DNA of 64,000 nt from an uncultured Tenacibaculum sp. (GTDB lineage: Bacteria; Bacteroidota; Bacteroidia; Flavobacteriales; Flavobacteriaceae). The stretch's first letter is position 1. Every line of letters starts with the position of its first letter. Shown here in pieces: positions 33,009 to 41,326 of the stretch. The translations under genes were made by a program, and so were the position numbers. The DNA lies in the NCBI GenBank assembly GCA_947501615.1, contig CANMWK010000005.1, forward strand, positions 186,001 to 250,000, given 5' to 3'. The notes beneath the pieces are model-generated. The model ran no database searches. It was not told the origin of the DNA and saw only the letters and a list, made by a program, of their open reading frames with translations.

Positions 33009-33881
33009 ATGGATGTATTTATTTTTTTGCTACTTACTTTTTCATTTTTATTTGGAATATTATTTTTCGTATTGAAAACTGTAAGTAAAACACATACTAA
33101 AATAAATACGTTTAATTTTGGAATCACATCAAACCATCCTAATTATAAAGAGATAAGGAAAAGAGATTTTAATTTGAATATCTTTTTTTATTCATTATTA
33201 ATTGTTGTAGCCTTAATAAGTACAGTTATTCATGCGTCAAAAGATATAGTAGATGATGAAATCTTTTTTGATTATTTGTTTAGAGGCTTACAATTTCAAT
33301 TAGTTTCAGCTATTTTATTCATTCTTATTAGTTTTTTTAATCCATTTATTGTTTTCCCAGAAGTAATTGTTGAAAAAATACAGAAACGGGGAACATTTTT
33401 GAGATATATTATCGCAAATACACAGCAATCTTTTTACATTAGAGTGTTTCTTTTGTTGGTTATAGTAGCTTTTTTTGTGATAAAAAAATGGTTAGTTTTT
33501 ATACCATTATATACAGAAATAAAGTTTTTGCAAGGAATAAATATATTGCTACTGTTCTATTTATGTAAGAATATTTATTATATGAAATCGTATCCTTTAG
33601 ATTTCTTATTGTTAAATCTATTACGTTTGGTTAACGGAGTATTGTATTTGAAAATTTTTGCATTTGTATTAGCTCCCTTGGCACCAATAACAATGCTTAC
33701 ACTACATTTTTTAGGTTTCGATGAGCAACAATTTCCTTTTTGGACACTTCTTTTCGTGGTTTTTAATTCAATTTTGATATTCCTTGAAATCAGAAAAAAA
33801 CAAACATTAGAAAATCCAATAGTTCAAAAGAAAGAAAAAAAGAAAAAGAAGAAAAGGAAGAAAAAAAGAAACGATTTATAG
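33009..33881 (+). CDS. Multi-pass membrane protein with lysine-rich tail
   Basis: A 290-aa protein with about six or seven hydrophobic segments spread over residues 1-260 and a C-terminal tail of nearly pure lysine and arginine (QKKEKKKKKKRKKKRNDL). I do not recognise a family. The tail should face the cytosol and might contact nucleic acid or phospholipid head groups, but this is a guess. The ATG follows a -7 box by four bases, so the gene has its own promoter and is probably leaderless. Confidence 0.55.
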   Translation: MDVFIFLLLTFSFLFGILFFVLKTVSKTHTKINTFNFGITSNHPNYKEIRKRDFNLNIFFYSLLIVVALISTVIHASKDIVDDEIFFDYLFRGLQFQLVSAILFILISFFNPFIVFPEVIVEKIQKRGTFLRYIIANTQQSFYIRVFLLLVIVAFFVIKKWLVFIPLYTEIKFLQGINILLLFYLCKNIYYMKSYPLDFLLLNLLRLVNGVLYLKIFAFVLAPLAPITMLTLHFLGFDEQQFPFWTLLFVVFNSILIFLEIRKKQTLENPIVQKKEKKKKKKRKKKRNDL

Positions 33882-34043
33882 GTGCTATAGTGATTTTAAA
33901 ATTATATAAGAAGGGTAGACTAGATGTTTTAAACTAAAAAATATTCTAGTAATGCATAAATAGGTTTTGTAAGGTCGAATATAAAGTTGCTAGTTTTTTT
34001 TAGATGTAAAGCCACTACTTTAGACAAAGATTTAACATTCATT

Positions 34044-35159
34044 ATGAAAGCACCCAATTTTTTGTTTAGAATATTCATGCTTACATTTTTTTCAATTTCA
34101 GGCTACTCACAGACTAGTTCTTATTTTGGAGATGATACTATAGATACAGCAATAAGAAAAATTGTTAGAAAAAAAGATGGGGCATTAACAACACAGGATT
34201 TTGAAAAAATCAAAATATTAAAACTGAACAATGCAGTAATTACAGACTTTAAAGGGATTGATAAGTTAGTGAATCTACAAGAGTTGAGTTTGTATGGTGC
34301 ATCCATAGAAAGTTTTAAAGGTCTAGAAAAACTAAAAAAACTAACAATACTAAATGCATCAAATACTAAACTGAAAACTATAAAGGGTTTAGGAAAATTA
34401 ACGGGATTAAAAGAATTGTATTTAAACGATAATCTGCTAGAGAGTATAAAACCTTTAAGAAAGTTAATCCATCTTGAAAGATTAGGAATTGCTCAAAACC
34501 GTATTTCAGATATATCTGTAGTAAAAAACTTAACAAAACTATCATTATTCAATGCGGAGTACAATAGTATTAAAGATATAAATCCGCTTAAGTATACAAA
34601 AGAATTAGAAATATTAAGATTAAGTAAAAATCAGATCTCAAATTTAAATCCTTTAATGAGCTTGCGAAAGCTTAAAAGACTATCCATTTCATCTCTTCCT
34701 ATAGAAAACATTATAGCAGTCGGTGAGTTAACAAATCTAGAGTACTTGAGTATGTATAGTAATAAAAGTATTTCAGATATATCTCCATTGGCATCATTGT
34801 TACAATTAAAAGAATTAGGAATACAGTTTTGTAGTATAACTAGTATTATGCCTCTAAAAAGCTTAATACATTTAGAAGAGTTAGATATGAATGGTAATAG
34901 GGTAAGGAGCATTGAAGCGTTAAGAGGTTTGATGAAATTAGAGCGATTAACGATGAATAAAAATCAAATATCAGATATATCACCATTACAAAACCTAACG
35001 AAGCTAGAACATATCAGCGCCTCGAATAACAATATTTCAGACATTTCAATATTGCTCAAGTTAACAGATAATCTATCTAGTGTGTATTTGTATAAAAATC
35101 CAATATATGAAGATCAGACATTTAAAAAATTAGAAAACCTAATAGAAATAAAAAAATAA
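34044..35159 (+). CDS. Secreted leucine-rich-repeat protein (internalin-type repeats), first copy
   Basis: About 371 aa when started at the ATG at 34044 (MKAPNFLFRIFMLTFFSISG), which gives a proper signal peptide. An upstream in-frame ATG at 33987 would put 19 residues before it and is less likely. The mature protein is built of about 22-residue leucine-rich repeats of the internalin type (L..L..L.L..N.ISDISPL..L). These form a curved solenoid that binds proteins. No T9SS tail or anchor is visible. A second LRR gene starts six bases after it; the pair probably arose by duplication. Confidence 0.82.
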   Translation: MKAPNFLFRIFMLTFFSISGYSQTSSYFGDDTIDTAIRKIVRKKDGALTTQDFEKIKILKLNNAVITDFKGIDKLVNLQELSLYGASIESFKGLEKLKKLTILNASNTKLKTIKGLGKLTGLKELYLNDNLLESIKPLRKLIHLERLGIAQNRISDISVVKNLTKLSLFNAEYNSIKDINPLKYTKELEILRLSKNQISNLNPLMSLRKLKRLSISSLPIENIIAVGELTNLEYLSMYSNKSISDISPLASLLQLKELGIQFCSITSIMPLKSLIHLEELDMNGNRVRSIEALRGLMKLERLTMNKNQISDISPLQNLTKLEHISASNNNISDISILLKLTDNLSSVYLYKNPIYEDQTFKKLENLIEIKK

Positions 35160-35165
35160 GAATTT

Positions 35166-36422
35166 ATGAAAAAAATAGTAATAACGCTCATGTTAAGTGT
35201 TAGTTGTGTACTAGTAAATGCACAAGATATTATCGCTTTTAAAGATAAAAATTTAGAAAAACATGTACTTAAAGAACTGAATAAAACAAGTATTGAAGAT
35301 GTTACCAAAGAAGATTTAACAAGCATTACTAGTTTAAGCATAACAAAAGGGAAAGTTTTAAGTTTAGACGGGATTGAGTTATTGACAAATCTTAAAAGAT
35401 TAAAAATGAGACGAACCAATGTTACGTCTATAGCAAAGTTAAGCAGTCTTACAAAACTTGAAAAATTAGAGCTAAGTAGAAATAGTATTCAAGATATTAC
35501 GCCATTAAAAAACTTGACAAATCTTAGTTATTTAGCCTTACCTCATAATAAAATTACCAACATTAGTGCTTTGGAAAATTTAGAGAAATTATATCGTATA
35601 GATTTATATAATAATAGGGTGTCGTCTACAAAGCCTCTGAAGAAGTTAACAAACTTGACATATTTGAATTTAGGTAAAAATGCTAATGTAACAGAAATAT
35701 CTTCTATTGCAGGTCATGTAAACTTAAACACCTTGTTTTTATCAGGTAATAAAATAACAGATATTAGTGTATTAGCTAATTTTCCAAAACTAAAGTATTT
35801 GGGGTTAGAGAATAACAGAATAAAAGATATTTCTCCATTAGCGAAATTAGTAAAACTTCAAGCGATAGATGTTTCAGAAAATCAAGTGTCAGATATTTCT
35901 ATGTTAACATCTCATGTGAATCTCGTTAATTTTACAGCAAAAAAGAATCGTATTGCTAATATTACAGCTCTAGGTGGTTTACCTAAATTAAAATATTTGT
36001 TTTTATCAAGTAATAAAATTACAGACATTAGCCCTTTAGCAAAAACAATAGCGCTAGAAAACTTAGATATTGACGATAATTTAATACAAGATATTACAGC
36101 TGTAAATGAGTTGGTATTATTAGAGAAATTAAATGCATCTAACAATAAACTAACCAAAATAAATTTTTCAGATAAGCTATTAAAATTGGGAGCTTTACAG
36201 TTAAAAGGGAACCAAATTAAAGACGTGAAATCTATTTCAAAGTTAGTGTCATTAACATATTTGATTTTATCAAACAATCAAATATCAAACTATAAAAAAT
36301 TATCAAGCTTACCGAAAGTTCAATACATTGATCTACAGTATAATAAAATAAGTAATTTAAAACAGAGTATACATTTTTCGAAAAAGTGTAAAATAAAACT
36401 GAAAGGAAATCCCATACAATAG
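35166..36422 (+). CDS. Secreted leucine-rich-repeat protein, second copy
   Basis: A 418-aa protein with signal peptide (MKKIVITLMLSVSCVLVNAQ) and about 14-16 internalin-type LRR units (for example LTNLSYLALPHNKITNISAL). It has the same organisation as the gene before it and lies six bases after its stop, so both are co-transcribed and probably act together at the cell surface or in the periplasm. No sorting domain is seen. The ligand is unknown. Confidence 0.82.
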   Translation: MKKIVITLMLSVSCVLVNAQDIIAFKDKNLEKHVLKELNKTSIEDVTKEDLTSITSLSITKGKVLSLDGIELLTNLKRLKMRRTNVTSIAKLSSLTKLEKLELSRNSIQDITPLKNLTNLSYLALPHNKITNISALENLEKLYRIDLYNNRVSSTKPLKKLTNLTYLNLGKNANVTEISSIAGHVNLNTLFLSGNKITDISVLANFPKLKYLGLENNRIKDISPLAKLVKLQAIDVSENQVSDISMLTSHVNLVNFTAKKNRIANITALGGLPKLKYLFLSSNKITDISPLAKTIALENLDIDDNLIQDITAVNELVLLEKLNASNNKLTKINFSDKLLKLGALQLKGNQIKDVKSISKLVSLTYLILSNNQISNYKKLSSLPKVQYIDLQYNKISNLKQSIHFSKKCKIKLKGNPIQ

Positions 36423-36479
36423 TGTAAATGTGATTTGATTTTGTTAGTCACTATTCTATCGGGGGTTGAATAGTGCAAT

Positions 36480-36517
36480 AACCGTTACATTTTTATGAAA
36501 TATGTAACGGTTTTCTT
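36480..36517 (+). terminator. Terminator after the LRR gene pair
   Basis: An 11-bp stem, AACCGTTACAT (36480-36490) and ATGTAACGGTT (36502-36512), followed by TTCTTTT. A smaller hairpin (CACTATTC with GAATAGTG) precedes it. Confidence 0.8.
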
Positions 36518-36629
36518 TTAGCTAAAAATTCACATTATTTAACATCTTTATCTGTTAGTTCTAATTCTATTACTAGACCAATTGTAGGTATCACTATCTT
36601 TGTTTGATCATATTTAAAACTTTAATCAT

Positions 36630-37178
36630 TTGAAAAAATATTTAACACGTTCTAATATCCTTTTTGTAATCGTATTATTTGTGCTTTTATATAAACCCAG
36701 TAGAGTTTGGTTCATACGTCAAATGTCTTTTTCTCCATCTGTGGCAAAAGTTGAAGGTAGCCCAAGAGTTTTTGATTATAATTGGAAATTAACTGGTTTA
36801 AATACAAATGATATCAATTTTTCAGAATTCAAAGGAAAGGTAGTTTTTCTAAACTTTTGGGCAACTTGGTGTCCACCATGTATTGCAGAGTTACCTTATA
36901 TACAAGATTTTTATAATGATTATAAAGATAAAGTAGTGTTTGTTTTTGTTACTAGTGATAATGTGGAAGCGTTAGAAGAGTTTTTCAAAAAAAATGATTA
37001 TGAATTTCCTGTTTATCAATCGAATTATAATTATCCGAAAGAATTGCCACCAGTTACTTCTATACCCAGAACTTTTATTTTAGATTCAGAAGGTTACATT
37101 CGTGTTGATAAATCGGGATCTGCAGATTGGAATAGTAAGAGTTTTAGAAGTTCTATAGACAAACTAGTAAGTGAATAA
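36630..37178 (+). CDS. TlpA-like membrane-anchored thioredoxin
   Basis: A 182-aa protein with an N-terminal membrane anchor (about residues 8-22) and a TlpA/ResA-type thioredoxin domain facing the periplasm. The active site is FWATWCPPCIAEL with C81 and C84, and the cis-proline loop is PVTSIPRTFILD. It probably reduces disulfides in exported proteins. A TTG start is used, since the first ATG would cut off the anchor. A 43-nt piece of its 3' end is repeated exactly near 57.9 kb. The 576-base gap after it (37179-37754) is AT-rich and shows no gene, hairpin or repeat that I can support. Confidence 0.88.
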   Translation: MKKYLTRSNILFVIVLFVLLYKPSRVWFIRQMSFSPSVAKVEGSPRVFDYNWKLTGLNTNDINFSEFKGKVVFLNFWATWCPPCIAELPYIQDFYNDYKDKVVFVFVTSDNVEALEEFFKKNDYEFPVYQSNYNYPKELPPVTSIPRTFILDSEGYIRVDKSGSADWNSKSFRSSIDKLVSE

Positions 37179-37784
37179 TATCTTCAACTAAAATAATAAC
37201 AATTCCCTATTTTATAATTGATTTTTTAGCTTTAATTGGATCTAAACTTATAGAAAAACAAGTAACTATGTGTTTAAATCCTCTAAATAAAGTACCTAGG
37301 AAGGTTTAGTTTTTCTAAAAACGAAATAGTGGATTTTTTTTTGATGTGAATGCTAATCTAAAAGGAGTAAATTAGTGAAGCAGTAACTAATTTGAAGTAC
37401 AGTAAAACGTATGCTTACTTTGTACTCTATAAAAATATCTCCAATCATACTACAGAAAAGCACAAAGAGAAATAGCAGAAAGCTTAATATATTTTTATTG
37501 ATACGACCATTCTTTTATAATTAATCATTGAGAACTACTTTTTAAATATGTTATAAGAGCATAAGTAATGTATTGTCAAAAACAGTTAGATTTTAATCAA
37601 TGATTATATGTTTATGGCATTTTTTTAACATCATTTAACTCAGTTTTATTGTGAATTCATTATATGATTAGTTTTTAGCATTATATGATTATTTGGAGTG
37701 TTTGGATGAGATTATATTTAAAGTCTTGTTAAAATATATAAAAATCGATAAAAAATGATTGATATAATTACACGGATTTTAAAA

Positions 37785-39878
37785 ATGAATAATAAAAGTA
37801 AACTATTACTTTGGTGTTTTTTTGCGTCATGTAGTATCATTGGGCAAAACGCTGATCCAGTTACAAATTTGATGGTAACAGAAGGAGTTGCTAATCAATT
37901 TACAGTAAACTGGGATGCACCTACTGGTGGAGATACAGTAACAGGCTATAATATGTTTATTCAGCCTCAAGGCGCATCAGGATTAACATATATTACTACA
38001 ATTAGTGCAAGCAGTACTAGTTATGTATATTCAGGAAATCAAGGAGGAGTTAATATTACAGATGGAGGTGTATATAGTATTACGATTCAAACTTTACCTG
38101 ATAACGATGGGAATAATTATGTGGCTATTCCTGATTTTTCATTAAATACCCCAGATCCTTCAGCGCCAACTGGTTTAACAATTACAGATGGAAATAACCC
38201 AAATGAGTTTGTTTTGTCTTGGGATGCAGATGCCGCCGCTTTTGGAGGGTTTAATGTGTTTTTAAATGGAGGATCTAACTACATAGCTACTGTTAGTCCT
38301 GGAGTAAACAGTTTTACATTTACAGCAGCGAATGGAATAAACGATGGTGCAACATACAACCCAGCAGTACAAGCGTTACCAGACGGAGATAATAGTGCAT
38401 ATGCTAATATTAATACACCTGAAATAAATACCTATAATTGGATAGGAGGTACAAGTGATGATTGGGGTACTGTTAGTAATTGGGATAGAAATGTAGTGCC
38501 GAGTTCACCAGTACTTACTGTAAATATTCCATCAACAGCAGCAAATTTACCTACAGCTTCGTCAGCAGTTTTGGTAAACAAACTAGTGGTGAATTCAGGG
38601 GCGAGTTTTATTCCTCAGGCTGGTGTAACAGGAACGATTACTTATAAACGAGAATTAACTTCAAATTGGCATTTAATAGCATCACCTGTGCTTTCTGAAA
38701 CAAAACAAGCTATTATTTCTAATCATGTATTAGCAACAGGGACAGGTAATAATATTGGTTTAGCACCATATAATAATACAATGGCAAACCCTTGGCAATA
38801 TGAAACGTCATCGTCTATGGGAGATTTAACTGCTGGTTTAGGGTATTCCATAAAGTTAGCTACAGCCGGTGAGGTAATGTTTTCAGGAACTCCTAATGGA
38901 AATGTGAATTTACCAGTTTCAGTAGGTATGAGTCCATTTAACCTAATAGGTAATCCATATACTTCTTATATAGATTTAGCTACTTTTTTAACTGCAAACT
39001 CAAGTAAACTTTCTGAGCAAACTGCATGGTTTTGGGATGGTAATCAATATGTAACGTATAACGTAGGAAGTTCAATTAACATTGCTCCCGGACAAGGTTT
39101 TTTTGTGTCAGCTAGTGGAAATGACAATATAAGTTTTTCAACAGGAGATCAAATTCATAAAACATCAAATACTTTTTTAAAGCAAGAACCTATAGCATCT
39201 TTTGAATTATTTGCTGAAAGTGGAGATGTTGTAAAGTCGACCAAAGTGAGCTATATAAACGGTAAAACTATTGGTTTTGACAATGGATATGATTCTAAAA
39301 TGTTTGATGGTGTAACACAAAATTTTGGTATTTATACAGAGTTATTATCAGGAAACAGCGATAAAAAACTTGCTATTCAAACATTGCCAAAAGAGGATAT
39401 AGAAAGTATGATAATACCTGTTGGTTTAATTTCTGAAGAAAATGAAGAAATTAAATTTTCTGCAAAAGTTAAGAATTTACCAGCAGACGTAAATCTATAT
39501 TTAGAGGATAGATTAAAAAATGAATTTATAAATCTAACAGAACAAGATTATATTAGAATTGTTGGTCAAAAAACAAATAATATAGGTCAGTTTTATATTC
39601 ATATTAGCTCAAAAAAAATAGAATCTAATGATTTAGTAAGTCAAGCAGGTGATGTCATTAATTTCTATAAATTGAATAGAAATGAATTAGTAATTAAGGG
39701 CGTTAAAACAAAAGTAGAGGTTTTTATATATAATATGTTAGGCAAAAAGCTAGTTACTAAAAAGCTTACTAAAGTAGGTGAAAGTACTGTTGATGTGTCT
39801 AATTTATCTACAGGAGTTTATATCGTATCGCTAAGTTCTGCTTCGGGAAATTTAAGAAAAAAGGTCATTTTAGAATAA
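37785..39878 (+). CDS. T9SS-exported protein with fibronectin-like domains
   Basis: About 697 aa from the ATG at 37785 (MNNKSKLLLWCFF), which starts a signal peptide; an ATG ten codons earlier is less likely. Two fibronectin III-like domains (about residues 25-120 and 125-215) resemble those of the esterase at 52752-55853. Then comes WIGGTSDDWGTVSNWDRN, a surface-protein module often seen in flavobacteria, a long beta-rich part (HLIASPVLSE, FNLIGNPYTSYID) and a C-terminal type A sorting domain (VEVFIYNMLGKKL, DVSNLSTGVYIVSL, RKKVILE). So it is secreted through the outer membrane by T9SS. It pairs with the small exported peptide 22 bases downstream. No catalytic motif is seen. Confidence 0.83.
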   Translation: MNNKSKLLLWCFFASCSIIGQNADPVTNLMVTEGVANQFTVNWDAPTGGDTVTGYNMFIQPQGASGLTYITTISASSTSYVYSGNQGGVNITDGGVYSITIQTLPDNDGNNYVAIPDFSLNTPDPSAPTGLTITDGNNPNEFVLSWDADAAAFGGFNVFLNGGSNYIATVSPGVNSFTFTAANGINDGATYNPAVQALPDGDNSAYANINTPEINTYNWIGGTSDDWGTVSNWDRNVVPSSPVLTVNIPSTAANLPTASSAVLVNKLVVNSGASFIPQAGVTGTITYKRELTSNWHLIASPVLSETKQAIISNHVLATGTGNNIGLAPYNNTMANPWQYETSSSMGDLTAGLGYSIKLATAGEVMFSGTPNGNVNLPVSVGMSPFNLIGNPYTSYIDLATFLTANSSKLSEQTAWFWDGNQYVTYNVGSSINIAPGQGFFVSASGNDNISFSTGDQIHKTSNTFLKQEPIASFELFAESGDVVKSTKVSYINGKTIGFDNGYDSKMFDGVTQNFGIYTELLSGNSDKKLAIQTLPKEDIESMIIPVGLISEENEEIKFSAKVKNLPADVNLYLEDRLKNEFINLTEQDYIRIVGQKTNNIGQFYIHISSKKIESNDLVSQAGDVINFYKLNRNELVIKGVKTKVEVFIYNMLGKKLVTKKLTKVGESTVDVSNLSTGVYIVSLSSASGNLRKKVILE

Positions 39879-39900
39879 CCAATAATAAGTGTACACTATC

Positions 39901-40083
39901 ATGAAAAAAAACATAAAAAACATTCAGTCTAGTAAAGAAATAATTAATCGTAAAGAAGCGTTAAAAAAAATAGGAGATTATAGTAAATATTCAGCATTAA
40001 CAGCATTAGGAACTTATTTAGTTTTAAGTCCTAAAAAAGCACAAGCTGCTAGTCCACCAGCTCCTGGAAGTGGAGGGTTTTAA
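39901..40083 (+). CDS. 60-aa exported peptide with Gly/Pro-rich end
   Basis: A short gene (ATG at 39901) whose product has a basic N-terminus, IINRKEALKKIGDY, a hydrophobic stretch SALTALGTYLVL, a likely cleavage site KKAQA/ASP, and a 10-12 residue mature end PPAPGSGGF. The NRKEALKK...A pattern looks like a Tat-type signal with RK instead of RR. If cleaved, only about a dozen residues remain. No family is recognised with certainty. It follows the T9SS protein by 22 bases and precedes a terminator, so the two form a unit. Its role, perhaps as a peptide partner or structural element, is unknown. Confidence 0.6.
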   Translation: MKKNIKNIQSSKEIINRKEALKKIGDYSKYSALTALGTYLVLSPKKAQAASPPAPGSGGF

Positions 40084-40128
40084 ATTAAAAATAGACGAGA
40101 TTATTAATCACAAGTTATTGAAATAATA

Positions 40129-40162
40129 AAAAGGCTGTCAAGATAAAAGACAGTCTTTTTTT
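40129..40162 (+). terminator. Terminator after the small exported peptide gene
   Basis: Stem AAAAGGCTGTC with GACAGTCTTTT (one G-T pair), followed by T. Confidence 0.8.
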
Positions 40163-40219
40163 AGATAAAAACATAAGTCTTAAATTGAAAAAAACAATAT
40201 AAAATGGATAGATAGAAAA

Positions 40220-41083
40220 TTAAGAAAGAGAATTTTCTTTAATATAATTTAGTTTAAACTCTTTTGGAGACATCTGTTGTTTTTTCTTAAAAGCTCTATT
40301 AAAACTCGATATTGAATTAAAACCAGCAGCATAAGAAATTTCATTAATAGACATGTTGGTTTCGGTTAAAAGTTTAATGACAACTCCTAATCTGTAATCT
40401 TGTAAATAACTACTAAAGCTTTGGTTGGTTCTTTTTTTAAAGTAATGGCTAAAAGCTGAATCAGACATATTAACTAACGAAGACATTTGAGATAGCTTAA
40501 TGTTTTGCTGATAATTTTCCTTTATGTAATTAATGATTTTAGAAATTCTTCTACTTTCCCATTTTTGATTATAATTAGTACTATGTGCGCTACTTAATAC
40601 CTTTTTGTCTTTTGAAACAGATAAAATATGTAAAATTTCTAAAAACACTAAAAGAGCACTAAAACTATTTACTTTATCAATAGTTTCTATTTTAGTAATT
40701 ATCAAATCTCTAGTAACTTTACCAAAAGAAATCCCTCTTTTAGAGAGTTCTAACATATCTTTGATGTCTTTTGAAACATTGTAGTTTAATAACTCAGAAT
40801 TTAAAAATCTTTCTTGAAACTGTATCGTAATTACACGAGTATTGGGTAGTTTTTTATCAGGAATCCATAGATGTTTTAATTCCGGGCCAAGTAAAACTAA
40901 ATCTATATTATCACAAAGCTCAATAGAATCTCCAACAGTTCTTTTTCCATCAAAATTAATCACTAAATTCAATTCATATTCGTTATGAAAATGCAAGGGA
41001 TAATCAAAGTTAGCATTTTCGTGTTTTAAAAGAATAAAAGGTTGATCTGACTTAATGGGTGTGATTTCTTTGATAGATTTCAT
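40220..41083 (-). CDS. AraC family transcriptional regulator of the PUL
   Basis: A 287-aa regulator with an N-terminal cupin-like sensor (DYPLHFHNEYELNLVIN, about residues 25-45) and a C-terminal AraC/XylS double helix-turn-helix (KLSQMSSLVNMSDSAFSHYFKK and INEISYAAGFNSISSFNRAFKK, about 195-280). It is divergent from the susC-type gene, and the 243-base space between them probably holds its operator. It likely senses a sugar or oligosaccharide and switches the PUL on. Flavobacterial PULs more often use hybrid two-component, LacI or SARP-type regulators, but AraC control is also known. Confidence 0.9.
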   Translation of the reverse strand: MKSIKEITPIKSDQPFILLKHENANFDYPLHFHNEYELNLVINFDGKRTVGDSIELCDNIDLVLLGPELKHLWIPDKKLPNTRVITIQFQERFLNSELLNYNVSKDIKDMLELSKRGISFGKVTRDLIITKIETIDKVNSFSALLVFLEILHILSVSKDKKVLSSAHSTNYNQKWESRRISKIINYIKENYQQNIKLSQMSSLVNMSDSAFSHYFKKRTNQSFSSYLQDYRLGVVIKLLTETNMSINEISYAAGFNSISSFNRAFKKKQQMSPKEFKLNYIKENSLS

Positions 41084-41289
41084 TAAATGAACAATATTTT
41101 TCTATTAAAAATAAATTAAGTTTTATCGCAATCAAATATAAAGAAAACAAAGAAACTAATGTTTTGGACTTTTCAATTTTTGCATTTTAAAGATGAGTTA
41201 TTGCTAAAAAAAAGCCTATAAAAAACGAATAATTCAAAAAACGCACAGTATTAAACATTATATAACTACAGTTTAAAGCTGTTCTTGTC

Positions 41290-41297
41290 TAATTTTG
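41290..41297 (+). promoter_or_regulatory. -7 box of the PUL operon
   Basis: TAATTTTG matches TAnnTTTG, 29 bases before the susC-type ATG at 41327. There is no clear -33 box, in line with activation by a regulator. Confidence 0.45.
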
Positions 41298-41326
41298 GAG
41301 AGATATTAATTATTAATTTTTATTGA

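Noticed and set aside
37179-37754. 576-base AT-rich gap considered as a lost gene, RNA gene or regulator region
   Set aside because: No ORF, clear hairpin, repeat or promoter box was found; nothing can be supported.
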